From Actinomycetota bacterium (GTDB lineage: Bacteria; Actinomycetota; Actinomycetes; S36-B12; UBA10799), in assembly GCA_020637055.1 (NCBI GenBank), contig JACJWR010000001.1, positions 868,001 to 932,000 on the forward strand: a DNA stretch of 64,000 nucleotides. The letters run 5' to 3'. The position numbers and the translations under genes are program-made. Below the pieces are notes generated by a model. It was not told where the DNA came from and made no database searches. It was given only the letters and a program-made list of their open reading frames with translations. This document shows positions 33,778 to 42,624 of this stretch, piece after piece; the first letter of the stretch is position 1; each line of letters begins with the position of its first letter.

Positions 33778-34656
33778 GTGGCGATCTTCCTGAACGAAAA
33801 CTCCCGCATCCTGGTGCAAGGCATCACCGGTTCCGAGGGTGGCAAACACACCCGTCGGATGGTGGCCAGCGGCTCCAACGTGGTGGCCGGTGTCACCCCC
33901 GGCAAGGGCGGTCAGACGGTGACGGCCGAGGGTCGGGACATCCCGGTGTTCAACAGCGTCGCGGAAGCGCGCGAGGCGACCGGTGCCGATGTTGCGGTGG
34001 TGTTCGTGCCGCCCCGGTTCACCAAGGGTGCGGTGATCGAGGCCGTCGACGCCGGTGTCCCCCTCGCGGTGGTGATCACCGAGGGCGTGCCGGTGCACGA
34101 CACCGCCAGTTTCTTCGCCTACGCCCAGGCCGCCGGCACCACCAGGGTGATCGGTCCCAACTGCCCGGGCCTCATCAGCCCAGGCAAGTCGAACGCGGGC
34201 ATCATCCCGGCCACGATCACCGGCTCCGGTCCGATCGGACTGGTGTCGAAGTCCGGCACCCTGACCTACCAGATGATGTACGAGTTGCGCGACATCGGCT
34301 TCTCCACGGCCATCGGGATCGGCGGCGACCCGATCATCGGCACGACGCACATCGATGCGCTCGCCGCTTTCGAAGACGACCCGGAGACCGAAGCGATCGT
34401 GATGATCGGCGAGATCGGCGGCGACGCCGAGGAGCGCGCCGCGGCCTTCATCGCCGAGAACGTGACCAAGCCGGTGGTCGGGTACGTCGCCGGCTTCACC
34501 GCGCCGGAAGGCAAGACCATGGGTCACGCCGGTGCCATCGTCTCCGGCTCGTCCGGTACCGCTGCCGCCAAGCAGGAGGCGCTCGAAGCTGTGGGTGTCA
34601 AGGTCGGCCGCACGCCTTCGGCGACGGCCCGCCTGATGCGTGACCTGCTCGGCTGA
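33778..34656 (+). CDS. sucD: Succinate--CoA ligase, alpha subunit
   Basis: This subunit binds CoA and carries the phosphohistidine. The CoA-binding start is VQGITGSEGGKHTRRMVASG, GPNCPGLISPGKSNAGI follows, and the active His is H250 in GKTMGHAGAIV. It has 292 residues. The start is GTG 33778 with AAGGAG at 33766-33771, inside the end of sucC. Confidence 0.97.
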   Translation: MAIFLNENSRILVQGITGSEGGKHTRRMVASGSNVVAGVTPGKGGQTVTAEGRDIPVFNSVAEAREATGADVAVVFVPPRFTKGAVIEAVDAGVPLAVVITEGVPVHDTASFFAYAQAAGTTRVIGPNCPGLISPGKSNAGIIPATITGSGPIGLVSKSGTLTYQMMYELRDIGFSTAIGIGGDPIIGTTHIDALAAFEDDPETEAIVMIGEIGGDAEERAAAFIAENVTKPVVGYVAGFTAPEGKTMGHAGAIVSGSSGTAAAKQEALEAVGVKVGRTPSATARLMRDLLG

Positions 34657-34722
34657 TCCGGCTTCAGTTGGGCGCGTGTCGCGGCCGGGTCGGGTGCTGA
34701 CCAGACTGGGAGACTTGGCGGC

Positions 34723-36249
34723 ATGTCACGCCGTCGTTCGCCGAGCCGTCCCCGTGGCAGGCACGATCCGCTGAGGTCGGGTCCCGCGAGGAACCGGCAT
34801 GGTTCCTCGCGCCACCGAACCCAACGCGCCGCGGTCGCCGAGATCGACCTCACCGACAGTGGGTCGGCCTCCCGGGTTCCGGAGACGGACACGACAACTC
34901 ACCGTGACCGGGGCAGCGGTGGATCCCGGCGTTCCCGACGGCTGCGCATCCATTCCGATGCCACCATGCGGCCCGAACTCAACGGAGCACTGGCCGCCCT
35001 CAGCGTCGTGGCGGTATCGCTGCTAGCCGTCGTCGGCATCGCAGTCCTCGGTTGGGTGCTCGCCGCGGATCACTCGAGTTTGGCGGCCATGTTCGACGTC
35101 GCCATCCTCGGTTGGTTGGCCGTTCACCTGGTGCCGATCCAGACCGTCGGCGGCTGGATCTGGCTGCCGCCACTCCTGCTGACCGCCGCCCTGGTGTGGT
35201 GGGCCTACCGCGTGGGGCGCACCTCGTTGCGCCGGAGCACCTTCTACGCGAAGGGCGCCAGGTGGCGCCTGATCGCGACCGCTCTGGCCTCCTACGCAGG
35301 AGCAGCAACCCTGCTGGCCCTGGTGGCATCCGGCGGCGAGGTCGGTGTCCCGGTGTGGTTGGTGCCTATCGCTGCGGCAATGGTTTTCGGAGCGGGGTTC
35401 GTGCCGGCGGTGGCCCGGACGACGGGGACGTGGCGCGACTGGACGAGTCGAATCCCAACCCAGCTGGTGACAGAGGGGCGGGCAGCGGTTCGCGGCCTGC
35501 TGGCGTTGGCCGGCGGTGCTGGCCTGGCGCTGCTGGTCGCCCTGGTCGGATCGTGGACCGAACTGCAGCAGTTGTGGTCGGATCTGCGGCCCGGGTTCTC
35601 GGGTACGGCCGTGCTGGTGCTCGGGTGCGTGGCATACCTGCCGACAGCCGTCGTGTGGACGGCGTCCTTCCTGCTGGGCTCGGGCATCGAACTCGGAAGT
35701 GCAGGTGCGGTGACCCCATTCGCTGCGACCACCGCGGAATTGCCCGGATTCCCGTTGTTCGCCGCCATCCCGGACGGCGTCAGCGGGTGGTACCTCGCCG
35801 GGTTCCTGCTGCCCGTGATCGCGGGCATCGTCACCGCCACCTCCGTCACCGGCGGGCAGCGGTCCGCGGGAGTGCGTGCCCGAATGATGGCGAGGTTGCG
35901 TGCGGCCGGCATCGCCGCTGTCGCAGCGGGTGTGGTCGGTGCCCTGACCCATGGCACCATGGGTGGCGCGCTGAGCGGACTGGGTCCGCCGTTGGTGCTG
36001 TTCCCGCTGGCGCTGCTCTTCTGGTTCGGGGTGGGCGCCGCCGCCGTCACTACTGTCGAATCGGCCCGTCTGGGTCGGCTGTTGCCGCGTCGGTTCCGGG
36101 GCAAAACCGACCGGGGAAGCAGCGCGGCCGTGGACGACCGCACCGGCACGATCCAGGTGGTGACCCCCGACGAGCAGGCCGGACCGGAGTGGACGTCGGA
36201 CCGCACTGTGGTGCTCGCCGAGGAGCATGCGCAAGACTTGGGGCGTTGA
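34723..36249 (+). CDS. perM: PerM-like (DUF6350) polytopic membrane protein
   Basis: The protein has 508 residues. An N-terminal region of about 80 residues rich in Arg and Ser is followed by roughly ten hydrophobic segments and a polar C-tail of about 50 residues. Position between sucD and purN is that of M. tuberculosis Rv0955 (PerM), which supports cell division under stress. The start ATG 34723 has no clear Shine-Dalgarno; GAGACT 7 nt upstream is a weak -10. Internal ATG 34966 at the start of the first membrane segment is an alternative. Confidence 0.8.
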   Translation: MSRRRSPSRPRGRHDPLRSGPARNRHGSSRHRTQRAAVAEIDLTDSGSASRVPETDTTTHRDRGSGGSRRSRRLRIHSDATMRPELNGALAALSVVAVSLLAVVGIAVLGWVLAADHSSLAAMFDVAILGWLAVHLVPIQTVGGWIWLPPLLLTAALVWWAYRVGRTSLRRSTFYAKGARWRLIATALASYAGAATLLALVASGGEVGVPVWLVPIAAAMVFGAGFVPAVARTTGTWRDWTSRIPTQLVTEGRAAVRGLLALAGGAGLALLVALVGSWTELQQLWSDLRPGFSGTAVLVLGCVAYLPTAVVWTASFLLGSGIELGSAGAVTPFAATTAELPGFPLFAAIPDGVSGWYLAGFLLPVIAGIVTATSVTGGQRSAGVRARMMARLRAAGIAAVAAGVVGALTHGTMGGALSGLGPPLVLFPLALLFWFGVGAAAVTTVESARLGRLLPRRFRGKTDRGSSAAVDDRTGTIQVVTPDEQAGPEWTSDRTVVLAEEHAQDLGR

Positions 36250-36303
36250 AGTCGTCGAGGAACGCTCACTGGGGCTCCTCCGGAATGGAAACGAGGCGCA
36301 CCG

Positions 36304-36939
36304 TTGGCCGGTGATGCGCAATCGGCATACGCACCGCTGCGGGTTGTCGTCCTGCTCTCCGGCGGCGGATCGACGATGGCGGCGCTGCTGGAACCCCCTG
36401 CCGGCAGTGACCACGGCTTCACCGTGGTGGCAGTCGGTTCGGATCGCCCTGAGGCCGCTGGACTGGAGCGGGCACGCTCGGCCGGAGTCGACACTTTCGT
36501 GGTGGAGCCGGGCGGCCACCGGACTCGGGCGGAATGGAATCGCGCATTGGCCGACGCAGTCGCCGAGCACCGACCGGACCTCGTCGTGAGCGCGGGATTC
36601 ATGCGGATCCTCGACGCCGAGTTCGTCGCGCGCTTCGCGCCGTGGCTGATCAACACCCACCCGGCTCTGCTGCCCGCGTTCCCGGGAGCCACGGCGGTGG
36701 CCGACGCACTGGCCTACGGGGTCCGGGTGACCGGCGCCACCGTGCATGTGGTCGACGATGGCATCGACAGCGGACCCATCATCGCCCAGCGGGCGGTGGA
36801 GGTCTATCCCACCGACGACCAGGCGACGCTGCACGAACGCATCAAGTCCGTGGAGCGGCAGATGCTGGTGACCGTGGTGAGCAGGCTCGCCGAAACCAGA
36901 ACCTTGCGGATTAGCGGAAGAAGGGTGCACCTGACATGA
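36304..36939 (+). CDS. purN: Phosphoribosylglycinamide formyltransferase
   Basis: PurN makes formyl-GAR from GAR and 10-formyl-THF, step 3 of purine synthesis; the folate is supplied by FolD further along. RVVVLLSGGGSTMAALL binds the ribose phosphate, SAGFMRIL and NTHPALLPAFPGA hold the catalytic Asn and His, and VHVVDDGIDSGPII completes the site. It has 211 residues. The start is TTG 36304, the only common start codon in frame, with GAGG 8 nt before it. Its stop overlaps purH (ATGA). Confidence 0.95.
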   Translation: MAGDAQSAYAPLRVVVLLSGGGSTMAALLEPPAGSDHGFTVVAVGSDRPEAAGLERARSAGVDTFVVEPGGHRTRAEWNRALADAVAEHRPDLVVSAGFMRILDAEFVARFAPWLINTHPALLPAFPGATAVADALAYGVRVTGATVHVVDDGIDSGPIIAQRAVEVYPTDDQATLHERIKSVERQMLVTVVSRLAETRTLRISGRRVHLT

Positions 36940-38504
36940 GCCGGAACCAGATTCGCCGGGCGCTCATCTCGGTCTATGACAAGACCGGACTCGACGAACT
37001 CGCCGCCGAGTTGCACTCGGCCGGGGTGGAATTGGTCTCGACCGGATCGACAGCCGGACAGATCGCGGCGGCGGGTATTCCGGTGACCGCGGTGGCCGAT
37101 GTGACGGGCTTCCCCGAATGCCTCGACGGCAGGGTGAAGACGCTGCACCCTGCGATCCATGGTGGGATTCTCGCCGACCGGCGCAAGGCAGAGCACAAGG
37201 ATCAGTTGGACGATCTCGGCATCGCGCCCTTCGACCTCGTGGTCGTCAATCTGTATCCCTTCGCCGAAACGGTGGCCAGCGGGGCGGCCGACGACGACTG
37301 CATCGAACAGATCGACATCGGCGGACCCGCCATGGTGCGGGCGGCCGCCAAGAACCACCCCTCGGTGGCAGTGGTGGTGTCCCCGGATCGATACCCGGAG
37401 ACGCTCGCGGCCGTGAAGGACGGCGGGTTCACCCTGGAGCAGCGGCGGGAACTGGCGATGGAGGCGTTCCGGCACACTGCCGCCTACGATGTCGCGGTGG
37501 CGACCTGGCTCGACTCGGTGGTATCGCCAACGGAGGCGACCGCCGGGATGCCCGGCTGGGTGGCGGGGGTCTGGCAGCGAGCCGACGTCCTCCGCTACGG
37601 CGAGAACCCCCACCAGGACGCCGCGATGTACGTCTCCGAAGGAATCGGCTCCGCCGGGGGTCTGGCCAGGGCCGAACAACTGCACGGCAAGGCGATGTCC
37701 TACAACAACTACGTCGATTCGGACGCGGCTTACCGCACCTGCTACGACTTCGGCGAACCCGCCGTGGCGATCATCAAGCACGCGAACCCCTGCGGGATCG
37801 CCGTCGGCCGAGATATCGCTGAAGCGCATCGACGAGCCCACGAGACCGATCCGGTGTCGGCGTTCGGCGGGGTCATCGCCGCCAACCGTCCGGTGTCCTT
37901 GGAGATGGCGCGTCAGGTGGGTGAAGTTTTCACGGAGGTTGTTGTCGCTCCGGGCTACGATGCCGCGGCGCTGGAGTTGCTGACCGAGAAGAAGAACATC
38001 CGGATCCTGGTCGCCGATCCGCTGCCGGCCGGTCCCGCCATCGAGCATCGACCGATCACAGGTGGGCTGTTGCGCCAGCAGGTCGATCGGTTGGATGCGC
38101 CCGGCGACGATCCCGACAACTGGACGCTGGCGTGCGGGGAACCCGCGGATGCCGAAACCTTGGCGGATCTGAGTTTCGCCTGGCGGGCGGTGCGGGCAGC
38201 GAAGTCCAACGCGATCCTGCTCGCTCGAGGGCGTGCAGCCGTCGGGATCGGCATGGGGCAGGTCAACCGGGTCGACGCCGCCCGCTTGGCGGTCGCCCGT
38301 GCCGGCGAAGAGCGGGCCCGCGGCGCGGTTGCCGCGTCCGACGCCTTCTTCCCCTTCCCGGACGGCTTGGAAGTGCTGGCCGACGCCGGTGTGCGCGCGG
38401 TGGTGCAGCCGGGTGGGTCGGTGCGCGACGACGAGGTGGTGCGTGCCGCCCACGCCGCAGGGGTCACCATGTACCTCACCGGCACCAGACACTTCTTCCA
38501 CTGA
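36936..38504 (+). CDS. purH: Bifunctional AICAR formyltransferase / IMP cyclohydrolase
   Basis: PurH catalyses the last two steps to IMP, the substrate of GuaB in this window. The N-terminal MGS-like cyclohydrolase has RALISVYDKTGLDELA, STGSTAGQI and GGRVKTLHP-like LDGRVKTLHPAIHGG. The transformylase half has LRYGENPHQDA and IIKHANPCGIA and ends with VVQPGGSVRDDEV and MYLTGTRHFFH. It has 522 residues, full length. Confidence 0.97.
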   Translation: MSRNQIRRALISVYDKTGLDELAAELHSAGVELVSTGSTAGQIAAAGIPVTAVADVTGFPECLDGRVKTLHPAIHGGILADRRKAEHKDQLDDLGIAPFDLVVVNLYPFAETVASGAADDDCIEQIDIGGPAMVRAAAKNHPSVAVVVSPDRYPETLAAVKDGGFTLEQRRELAMEAFRHTAAYDVAVATWLDSVVSPTEATAGMPGWVAGVWQRADVLRYGENPHQDAAMYVSEGIGSAGGLARAEQLHGKAMSYNNYVDSDAAYRTCYDFGEPAVAIIKHANPCGIAVGRDIAEAHRRAHETDPVSAFGGVIAANRPVSLEMARQVGEVFTEVVVAPGYDAAALELLTEKKNIRILVADPLPAGPAIEHRPITGGLLRQQVDRLDAPGDDPDNWTLACGEPADAETLADLSFAWRAVRAAKSNAILLARGRAAVGIGMGQVNRVDAARLAVARAGEERARGAVAASDAFFPFPDGLEVLADAGVRAVVQPGGSVRDDEVVRAAHAAGVTMYLTGTRHFFH

Positions 38505-38566
38505 CCCGGCTGGCTCGTCGCCTGTCGTTCACTTCCGGAACAGCGGACGTACGCCATGATGTCCCA

Positions 38567-39235
38567 ATGAGTTCGACGAATGTTGATGCGCACACGATGG
38601 CTCTGCTGGAGAACGTCGTGGACGGGCTCGTAGCGCACACCCAGGGGGCCGTGCGCCGACACGAACTCCGTGATCTGCTGTTGGCCCAATACGCCGATCT
38701 GGCCGCCACGGCCAAAGTCACCACGTTCCTGCCCGTGCTCGCCGGCAACCGCACCCTGGAACTGCTGGAGCAGCAGGCCGGTGAGTCGGATTCGCCAGCC
38801 GCCGATCTGCCGTCCGTCTTGGTACTGGACGAACACAACTCCACCCGGTCGCAGGCGGCTTGCGCTTTGCTGAGGTTCTACGCTCCAGGCCGGCTCCGGG
38901 TGCAATCGGCCGGACTCAATCCGGTTGCCGAGGTCAACCCTGCCGTCGCGGCGGCGCTGGGTGAGGTGGGTTGGGAGTTGACCGATCCGCCGCGGCTGGT
39001 GACGCCGGAGCAGATCGCTGCGGCGGACTACGTGATCGCCATTGGCACCGACGGAACGGACTGGGCCGATCCGGTCGAATCGACCGTGCGCTGGGAGATT
39101 CCGGCCGAAGACGACGGTCATGGAGTCAACGTCACCGACGTTTTGGCCATGGTGGACAGCCACGCCCGGGAGTTCCTCCGCACCGTCGACCCGGATCATG
39201 ATCTGCATCCGGCGCTGATCGCCGCGGAAGAGTAG
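38567..39235 (+). CDS. LMW-phosphatase/arsenate reductase-like protein with degenerate active site
   Basis: The protein has 222 residues. Residues 1-75 resemble the three-helix bundle found before some actinobacterial phosphatase-like proteins. From residue 83 a low-molecular-weight phosphatase fold begins, but the P-loop C-x2-N-x2-R-S reads DEHNSTRS: the nucleophile Cys is Asp88, while Arg94 and Ser95 remain. VQSAGLNPVAEVNPAVAAAL aligns with the usual RSAG...INP segment. It probably binds an anion or a partner without catalysis. CATGAT lies 6 nt before ATG 38567, a weak -10. Confidence 0.8.
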   Translation: MSSTNVDAHTMALLENVVDGLVAHTQGAVRRHELRDLLLAQYADLAATAKVTTFLPVLAGNRTLELLEQQAGESDSPAADLPSVLVLDEHNSTRSQAACALLRFYAPGRLRVQSAGLNPVAEVNPAVAAALGEVGWELTDPPRLVTPEQIAAADYVIAIGTDGTDWADPVESTVRWEIPAEDDGHGVNVTDVLAMVDSHAREFLRTVDPDHDLHPALIAAEE

Positions 39236-39257
39236 CTCGGCGCGGCGTCGCGGTGGG

Positions 39258-40229
39258 TCAGTCCCCGTTCATGGTGAGGACGACCTTGCCGGTGGTGGCC
39301 CGGCCGCGCAGGTCTTCGTGGGCCTGTCGGGCGGCGGCCAGCGGGTAGCTGTGCCCCGGCAGCGGTCGGAGAAGACCTTCGTCGATGAGGCGACGCAATT
39401 CGGCGAACGGGCCGGCGACGCCGGCTACCGGATCCGCTGCGACCGCATCCATCAGCCAGAACCCGATGACGCTATGCGAGCCGACCATGAGCGATCCGGG
39501 AGCCACCGGGGTGCCCGATTGCCGCGAGGCCATGCCGTAGGTGACCAGCCTGCCGAAGCGGCCGAGTGCGGCGAGCGAGGCGTCGAATACCGCGCCACCC
39601 ACCATCTCCAGCACGATGTCGGCTCCTTTGCCGCCCGTGGCCGCACGAATCGAGTCGGCCAAATCGTCGGCCTCCGGGTCCAGGGCGATGTCGGCGCCCA
39701 GGTCGAGCGCGGTGTCCCGCTTCTCGGGTGTGCTGGCGGTGGCGACGATCGTGCCGGCTCCCCAGAGTCTGGCGAGTTGAACCGCCAGGCTGCCCACCCC
39801 GCCGGCAGCGGCGTGCACCACCACCGACTCGCCGGATCGCATCCGGCCCGAGGTGCGCAGCAGATGCCACGCCGTGAGGCCCTGTACGAGCAACGACAGC
39901 GCCGTCGTGGCCGGCATCTCCTCGCCCACCTCGAACATGTCCGCCGGCCGTACCAGGGCCTTCTCCGCGTAGCCGCCCGATCCGTCGGTGAAGCCGCACA
40001 CCCGCCGACCGTCCGGCAACCGGCCGAGTACTTCGGATCCGGGGATCAGCGGCAGGCTCTGCTGGGAGAGGTAGGAGTTCTCGACCGCATGGGTGTCGGC
40101 GTAGTTCACCCCGGCCGCTTCCACGTCGAGTAGCACCCGTCGGCCGTCGGGAGGGGGCATCGGGTCGGGGATTTCGGCCACTCGCAGAACCTCGGGACCG
40201 CCGAATTCGGTGAGTTGGATCGCACGCAT
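39258..40229 (-). CDS. Quinone oxidoreductase-like NADPH-dependent dehydrogenase
   Basis: This medium-chain reductase has 323 residues and lacks zinc ligands. MRAIQLTEFGGPEVL, GVNYADTHAVENSY and PLIPGSEVLG are quinone-oxidoreductase-like; the cofactor motif is VVVHAAAGGVGSLAVQLARL. The physiological substrate is unknown (quinones or enals). It stands alone on the minus strand, converging on the phosphatase-like gene (22 bp gap). Confidence 0.88.
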   Translation of the reverse strand: MRAIQLTEFGGPEVLRVAEIPDPMPPPDGRRVLLDVEAAGVNYADTHAVENSYLSQQSLPLIPGSEVLGRLPDGRRVCGFTDGSGGYAEKALVRPADMFEVGEEMPATTALSLLVQGLTAWHLLRTSGRMRSGESVVVHAAAGGVGSLAVQLARLWGAGTIVATASTPEKRDTALDLGADIALDPEADDLADSIRAATGGKGADIVLEMVGGAVFDASLAALGRFGRLVTYGMASRQSGTPVAPGSLMVGSHSVIGFWLMDAVAADPVAGVAGPFAELRRLIDEGLLRPLPGHSYPLAAARQAHEDLRGRATTGKVVLTMNGD

Positions 40230-40235
40230 CCCCGC

Positions 40236-40241
40236 AGGCTA
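40236..40241 (-). promoter_or_regulatory. -10 box of a leaderless oxidoreductase transcript
   Basis: TAGCCT on the minus strand, 6 nt before ATG 40229; no Shine-Dalgarno. Confidence 0.6.
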
Positions 40242-40355
40242 ACGCCCGGTCTGCGGATTCGACCAGTGACCTACGTGGTCGATTGTGCCGGGGCGCGAGG
40301 CGACTCGGTGGGGCGATCGGACTCGGCCACCTCGGTTCCTGACACGATGCGGGGC

Positions 40356-41375
40356 ATGTCCGAGGCGCCGCAACCCGTGGTCGCGTCCCGCGATGAGCCG
40401 CACGACCACGGTACCCGCGCGGTCATCGATGGTGCCTTCGCTGTGCTGGTTGGCCTCCTGGCCGTGGTTCAGGCTCGCATCAACGGTGAGTTGGCGTTGG
40501 CGATCGGCAGTGGATTCGAGGCCGCCGCCTGGTCGTTCGCCACCGGGTTGGTGGTGATCGCGGTGATCGTCTCCGCGTTGCCCAGCGCCCGCGCCGGTGT
40601 GCGCAGGCTGCGGGCGGCGTTCAGGCCGCCGGCGTCCGCCCCGTGGTGGATCCTGCTCGGCGGGCTGGGCGGCGCCACCTTCGTCGCCGCGCAGGGCCTG
40701 GTGGTTCCGGTCACCGGGGTGGCGCTGTTCACGATCGCGGTGGTGGCCGGGCAGAGTGCGAACTCGCTGGTGGTGGACAAGTTCGGCATCGGCCCAGGCG
40801 GTCGGCGACCGGTGACCGTGCCCAGGGTGGTGGCTGCGGGGCTGGCCGTCACCGGCGTGGTGGTGGCGGTCTCGGGCGAGCTGGACAGTGGTGTGGTTGC
40901 CGCGGGTTTGCTCGCCTTCGCGTTGATAGCCGGCGGGGCCATCGCGCTGCAGCAGGGCGTCAACGGACGGGTGGCAGTGGTGGCGCGCACCCCGCTACCG
41001 GCGACGCTGGTCAATTTCTCGCTCGGCTTCGCCGCGCTGTTCGTCGTCGCATCCGTGCTGGAAGTGGTCGATGGCACGGCGTTCACGGCACCCCCCGCCC
41101 CCTGGCACGAGCCGGTGTTGTGGCTCGGCGGCCCGATCGGCGTCGCCTTCGTGATGGTGGCCGCCTTCGCCGTGCGCGGACTGGGGGTGCTGGTGTTCTC
41201 ACTGCTGACCATCGTCGGTCAACTCGTCGGCGGCGTCGTGGTCGATCTGATCGCCCCCGTGCCCGGCGAGGCCGGCGTCGGCGGCCATACCGTGGCGGCG
41301 GTGATCCTCTCGATCGCCGCAACTGTGCTGGCCTTCCTCGGTGGGCGCCGGGCGGCTGGCAGAATGCCTGTGTGA
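40356..41375 (+). CDS. YdcZ/DUF606-type DMT family transporter (tandem fusion)
   Basis: The protein has 339 residues and about ten membrane segments in two related halves: each half starts with a Q-x3-NG motif (VQARINGELALAIGSGFEAA and LQQGVNGRVAVVARTPLPAT). It is probably an exporter or channel-like DMT protein of unknown substrate. The start is ATG 40356, 7 nt after CACGAT, or ATG 40347. Its TGA overlaps the folD GTG. Confidence 0.85.
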   Translation: MSEAPQPVVASRDEPHDHGTRAVIDGAFAVLVGLLAVVQARINGELALAIGSGFEAAAWSFATGLVVIAVIVSALPSARAGVRRLRAAFRPPASAPWWILLGGLGGATFVAAQGLVVPVTGVALFTIAVVAGQSANSLVVDKFGIGPGGRRPVTVPRVVAAGLAVTGVVVAVSGELDSGVVAAGLLAFALIAGGAIALQQGVNGRVAVVARTPLPATLVNFSLGFAALFVVASVLEVVDGTAFTAPPAPWHEPVLWLGGPIGVAFVMVAAFAVRGLGVLVFSLLTIVGQLVGGVVVDLIAPVPGEAGVGGHTVAAVILSIAATVLAFLGGRRAAGRMPV

Positions 41376-42229
41376 GCGCCACAATCCTGGACGGTCGGGC
41401 CACCGCGGGCATCATCAAGTCGGAACTGGCAGCCAGGGTCGGCAGCCTGCGGGAACGTTACGGGGTGACCCCCGGACTCGGCACCGTGCTGGTGGGCGAA
41501 GACCCCGGCAGCGCCGCCTATGTCGCGGGCAAACACCGGGACTGCGCCGAAGTCGGCATTGCCAGCATCCGAGTTGATCTGCCCGCGACTGCTACGCAGG
41601 GCGAGGTGCTCGACGCCGTGGCCGAACTCAACGCCGATCCGGCGTGCACCGGCTACATCGTGCAACTCCCGCTGCCGGGCGGCATCGACGCCAACACCGT
41701 GCTCGAGGCTATGGATCCGGCCAAGGACGCCGACGGTCTGCACCCCACCAACCTCGGCCGTTTGGTGCTCGGTGCGTCGGCTCCGCTGCCGTGCACTCCC
41801 CGTGGCATCGTCGAGTTGCTCGCTCGGTACGGGGTGGCCCTGCCCGGCGCCGAGGTGGTGATCGTCGGCCGCGGGGTCACCGTCGGCCGACCGCTCGGAT
41901 TGCTGCTCACCCGACGTGCCGAGAACGCAACGGTCACTCTGTGCCACACCGGCACCCGGGACCTCGCCGGTCACACCAGAGACGCCGACATCGTCGTGGC
42001 TGCGGCCGGCGTGCCGGGCTTGATCACCGCGGACATGGTGCGACCGGGTGCGGCCGTGCTCGATGTCGGAATCACCCGAACCGAAGCGGGTCTGGTGGGC
42101 GATGTGGATCCAGGGGTTCTCGACGTGGCGGGTTACGTGGCGCCGATGCCCGGCGGGGTCGGCCCCATGACCAGGGCCATGCTGCTGGTCAACGTGGTGG
42201 AGGCTGCCGAGCGGATGACGGCGTCGTGA
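41372..42229 (+). CDS. folD: Methylenetetrahydrofolate dehydrogenase / cyclohydrolase
   Basis: FolD interconverts 5,10-methylene-THF and 10-formyl-THF, the one-carbon donor for PurN and PurH. The sequence LGTVLVGEDPGSAAYVAGKH contains the catalytic Lys; YIVQLPLPGGID and VVIVGRGVTVGRPLG (NADP) follow, and the C-terminus is DVAGYVAPMPGGVGPMT. It has 285 residues. The start is GTG 41372, with CAGAAT 6 nt upstream as a possible -10; it overlaps the transporter stop. Confidence 0.96.
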   Translation: MSATILDGRATAGIIKSELAARVGSLRERYGVTPGLGTVLVGEDPGSAAYVAGKHRDCAEVGIASIRVDLPATATQGEVLDAVAELNADPACTGYIVQLPLPGGIDANTVLEAMDPAKDADGLHPTNLGRLVLGASAPLPCTPRGIVELLARYGVALPGAEVVIVGRGVTVGRPLGLLLTRRAENATVTLCHTGTRDLAGHTRDADIVVAAAGVPGLITADMVRPGAAVLDVGITRTEAGLVGDVDPGVLDVAGYVAPMPGGVGPMTRAMLLVNVVEAAERMTAS

Positions 42230-42495
42230 CGCTGTGGCTGTGGCGGCAGTGGCCTCTCACCACCGTCCTACTCGGTGTTGTGGTGGCGCTGACCTTCGTG
42301 GCCCTCGATCGCTTTCGAGTGGGTGCGGTGTTGCTGGCCGCCAGCGTCGTCGGTGCATTGATCCTCCGGATCGTGCTCACCGACCGGCAGGCGGGCCTGC
42401 TGGCGGTGCGCACCAGGGGGGTGGACATTGGGGTGCTGGGGGTGCTCGCCGGCATGCTGACGATCCTGGCGCTGTGGGTGCCGCCGCCTCAGTGA
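42226..42495 (+). CDS. DUF3017 small membrane protein
   Basis: The protein has 89 residues with three hydrophobic segments (about 10-28, 32-50, 66-84) and a short basic loop LTDRQAGLLAVRTRG. The place between folD and mdh is typical of DUF3017. Its function is unknown. The start is GTG 42226, overlapping the folD stop. Confidence 0.88.
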   Translation: MTLWLWRQWPLTTVLLGVVVALTFVALDRFRVGAVLLAASVVGALILRIVLTDRQAGLLAVRTRGVDIGVLGVLAGMLTILALWVPPPQ

Positions 42496-42506
42496 CGCCA
42501 CGGCGC

Positions 42507-42512
42507 TAGGCT
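42507..42512 (+). promoter_or_regulatory. Candidate -10 box of mdh
   Basis: TAGGCT, about 105 nt before mdh. No convincing -35. Confidence 0.4.
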
Positions 42513-42624
42513 GCTGCTACGCGCCGTCGTTCGGGCAGCGGAACGCGCGGGCCGGTAGTTGCGGCGGCGAGGAGTGCACACCAACACGGGGCCTGGCGCC
42601 TCGTCGGCAGAAGGGTCGGTCGCA

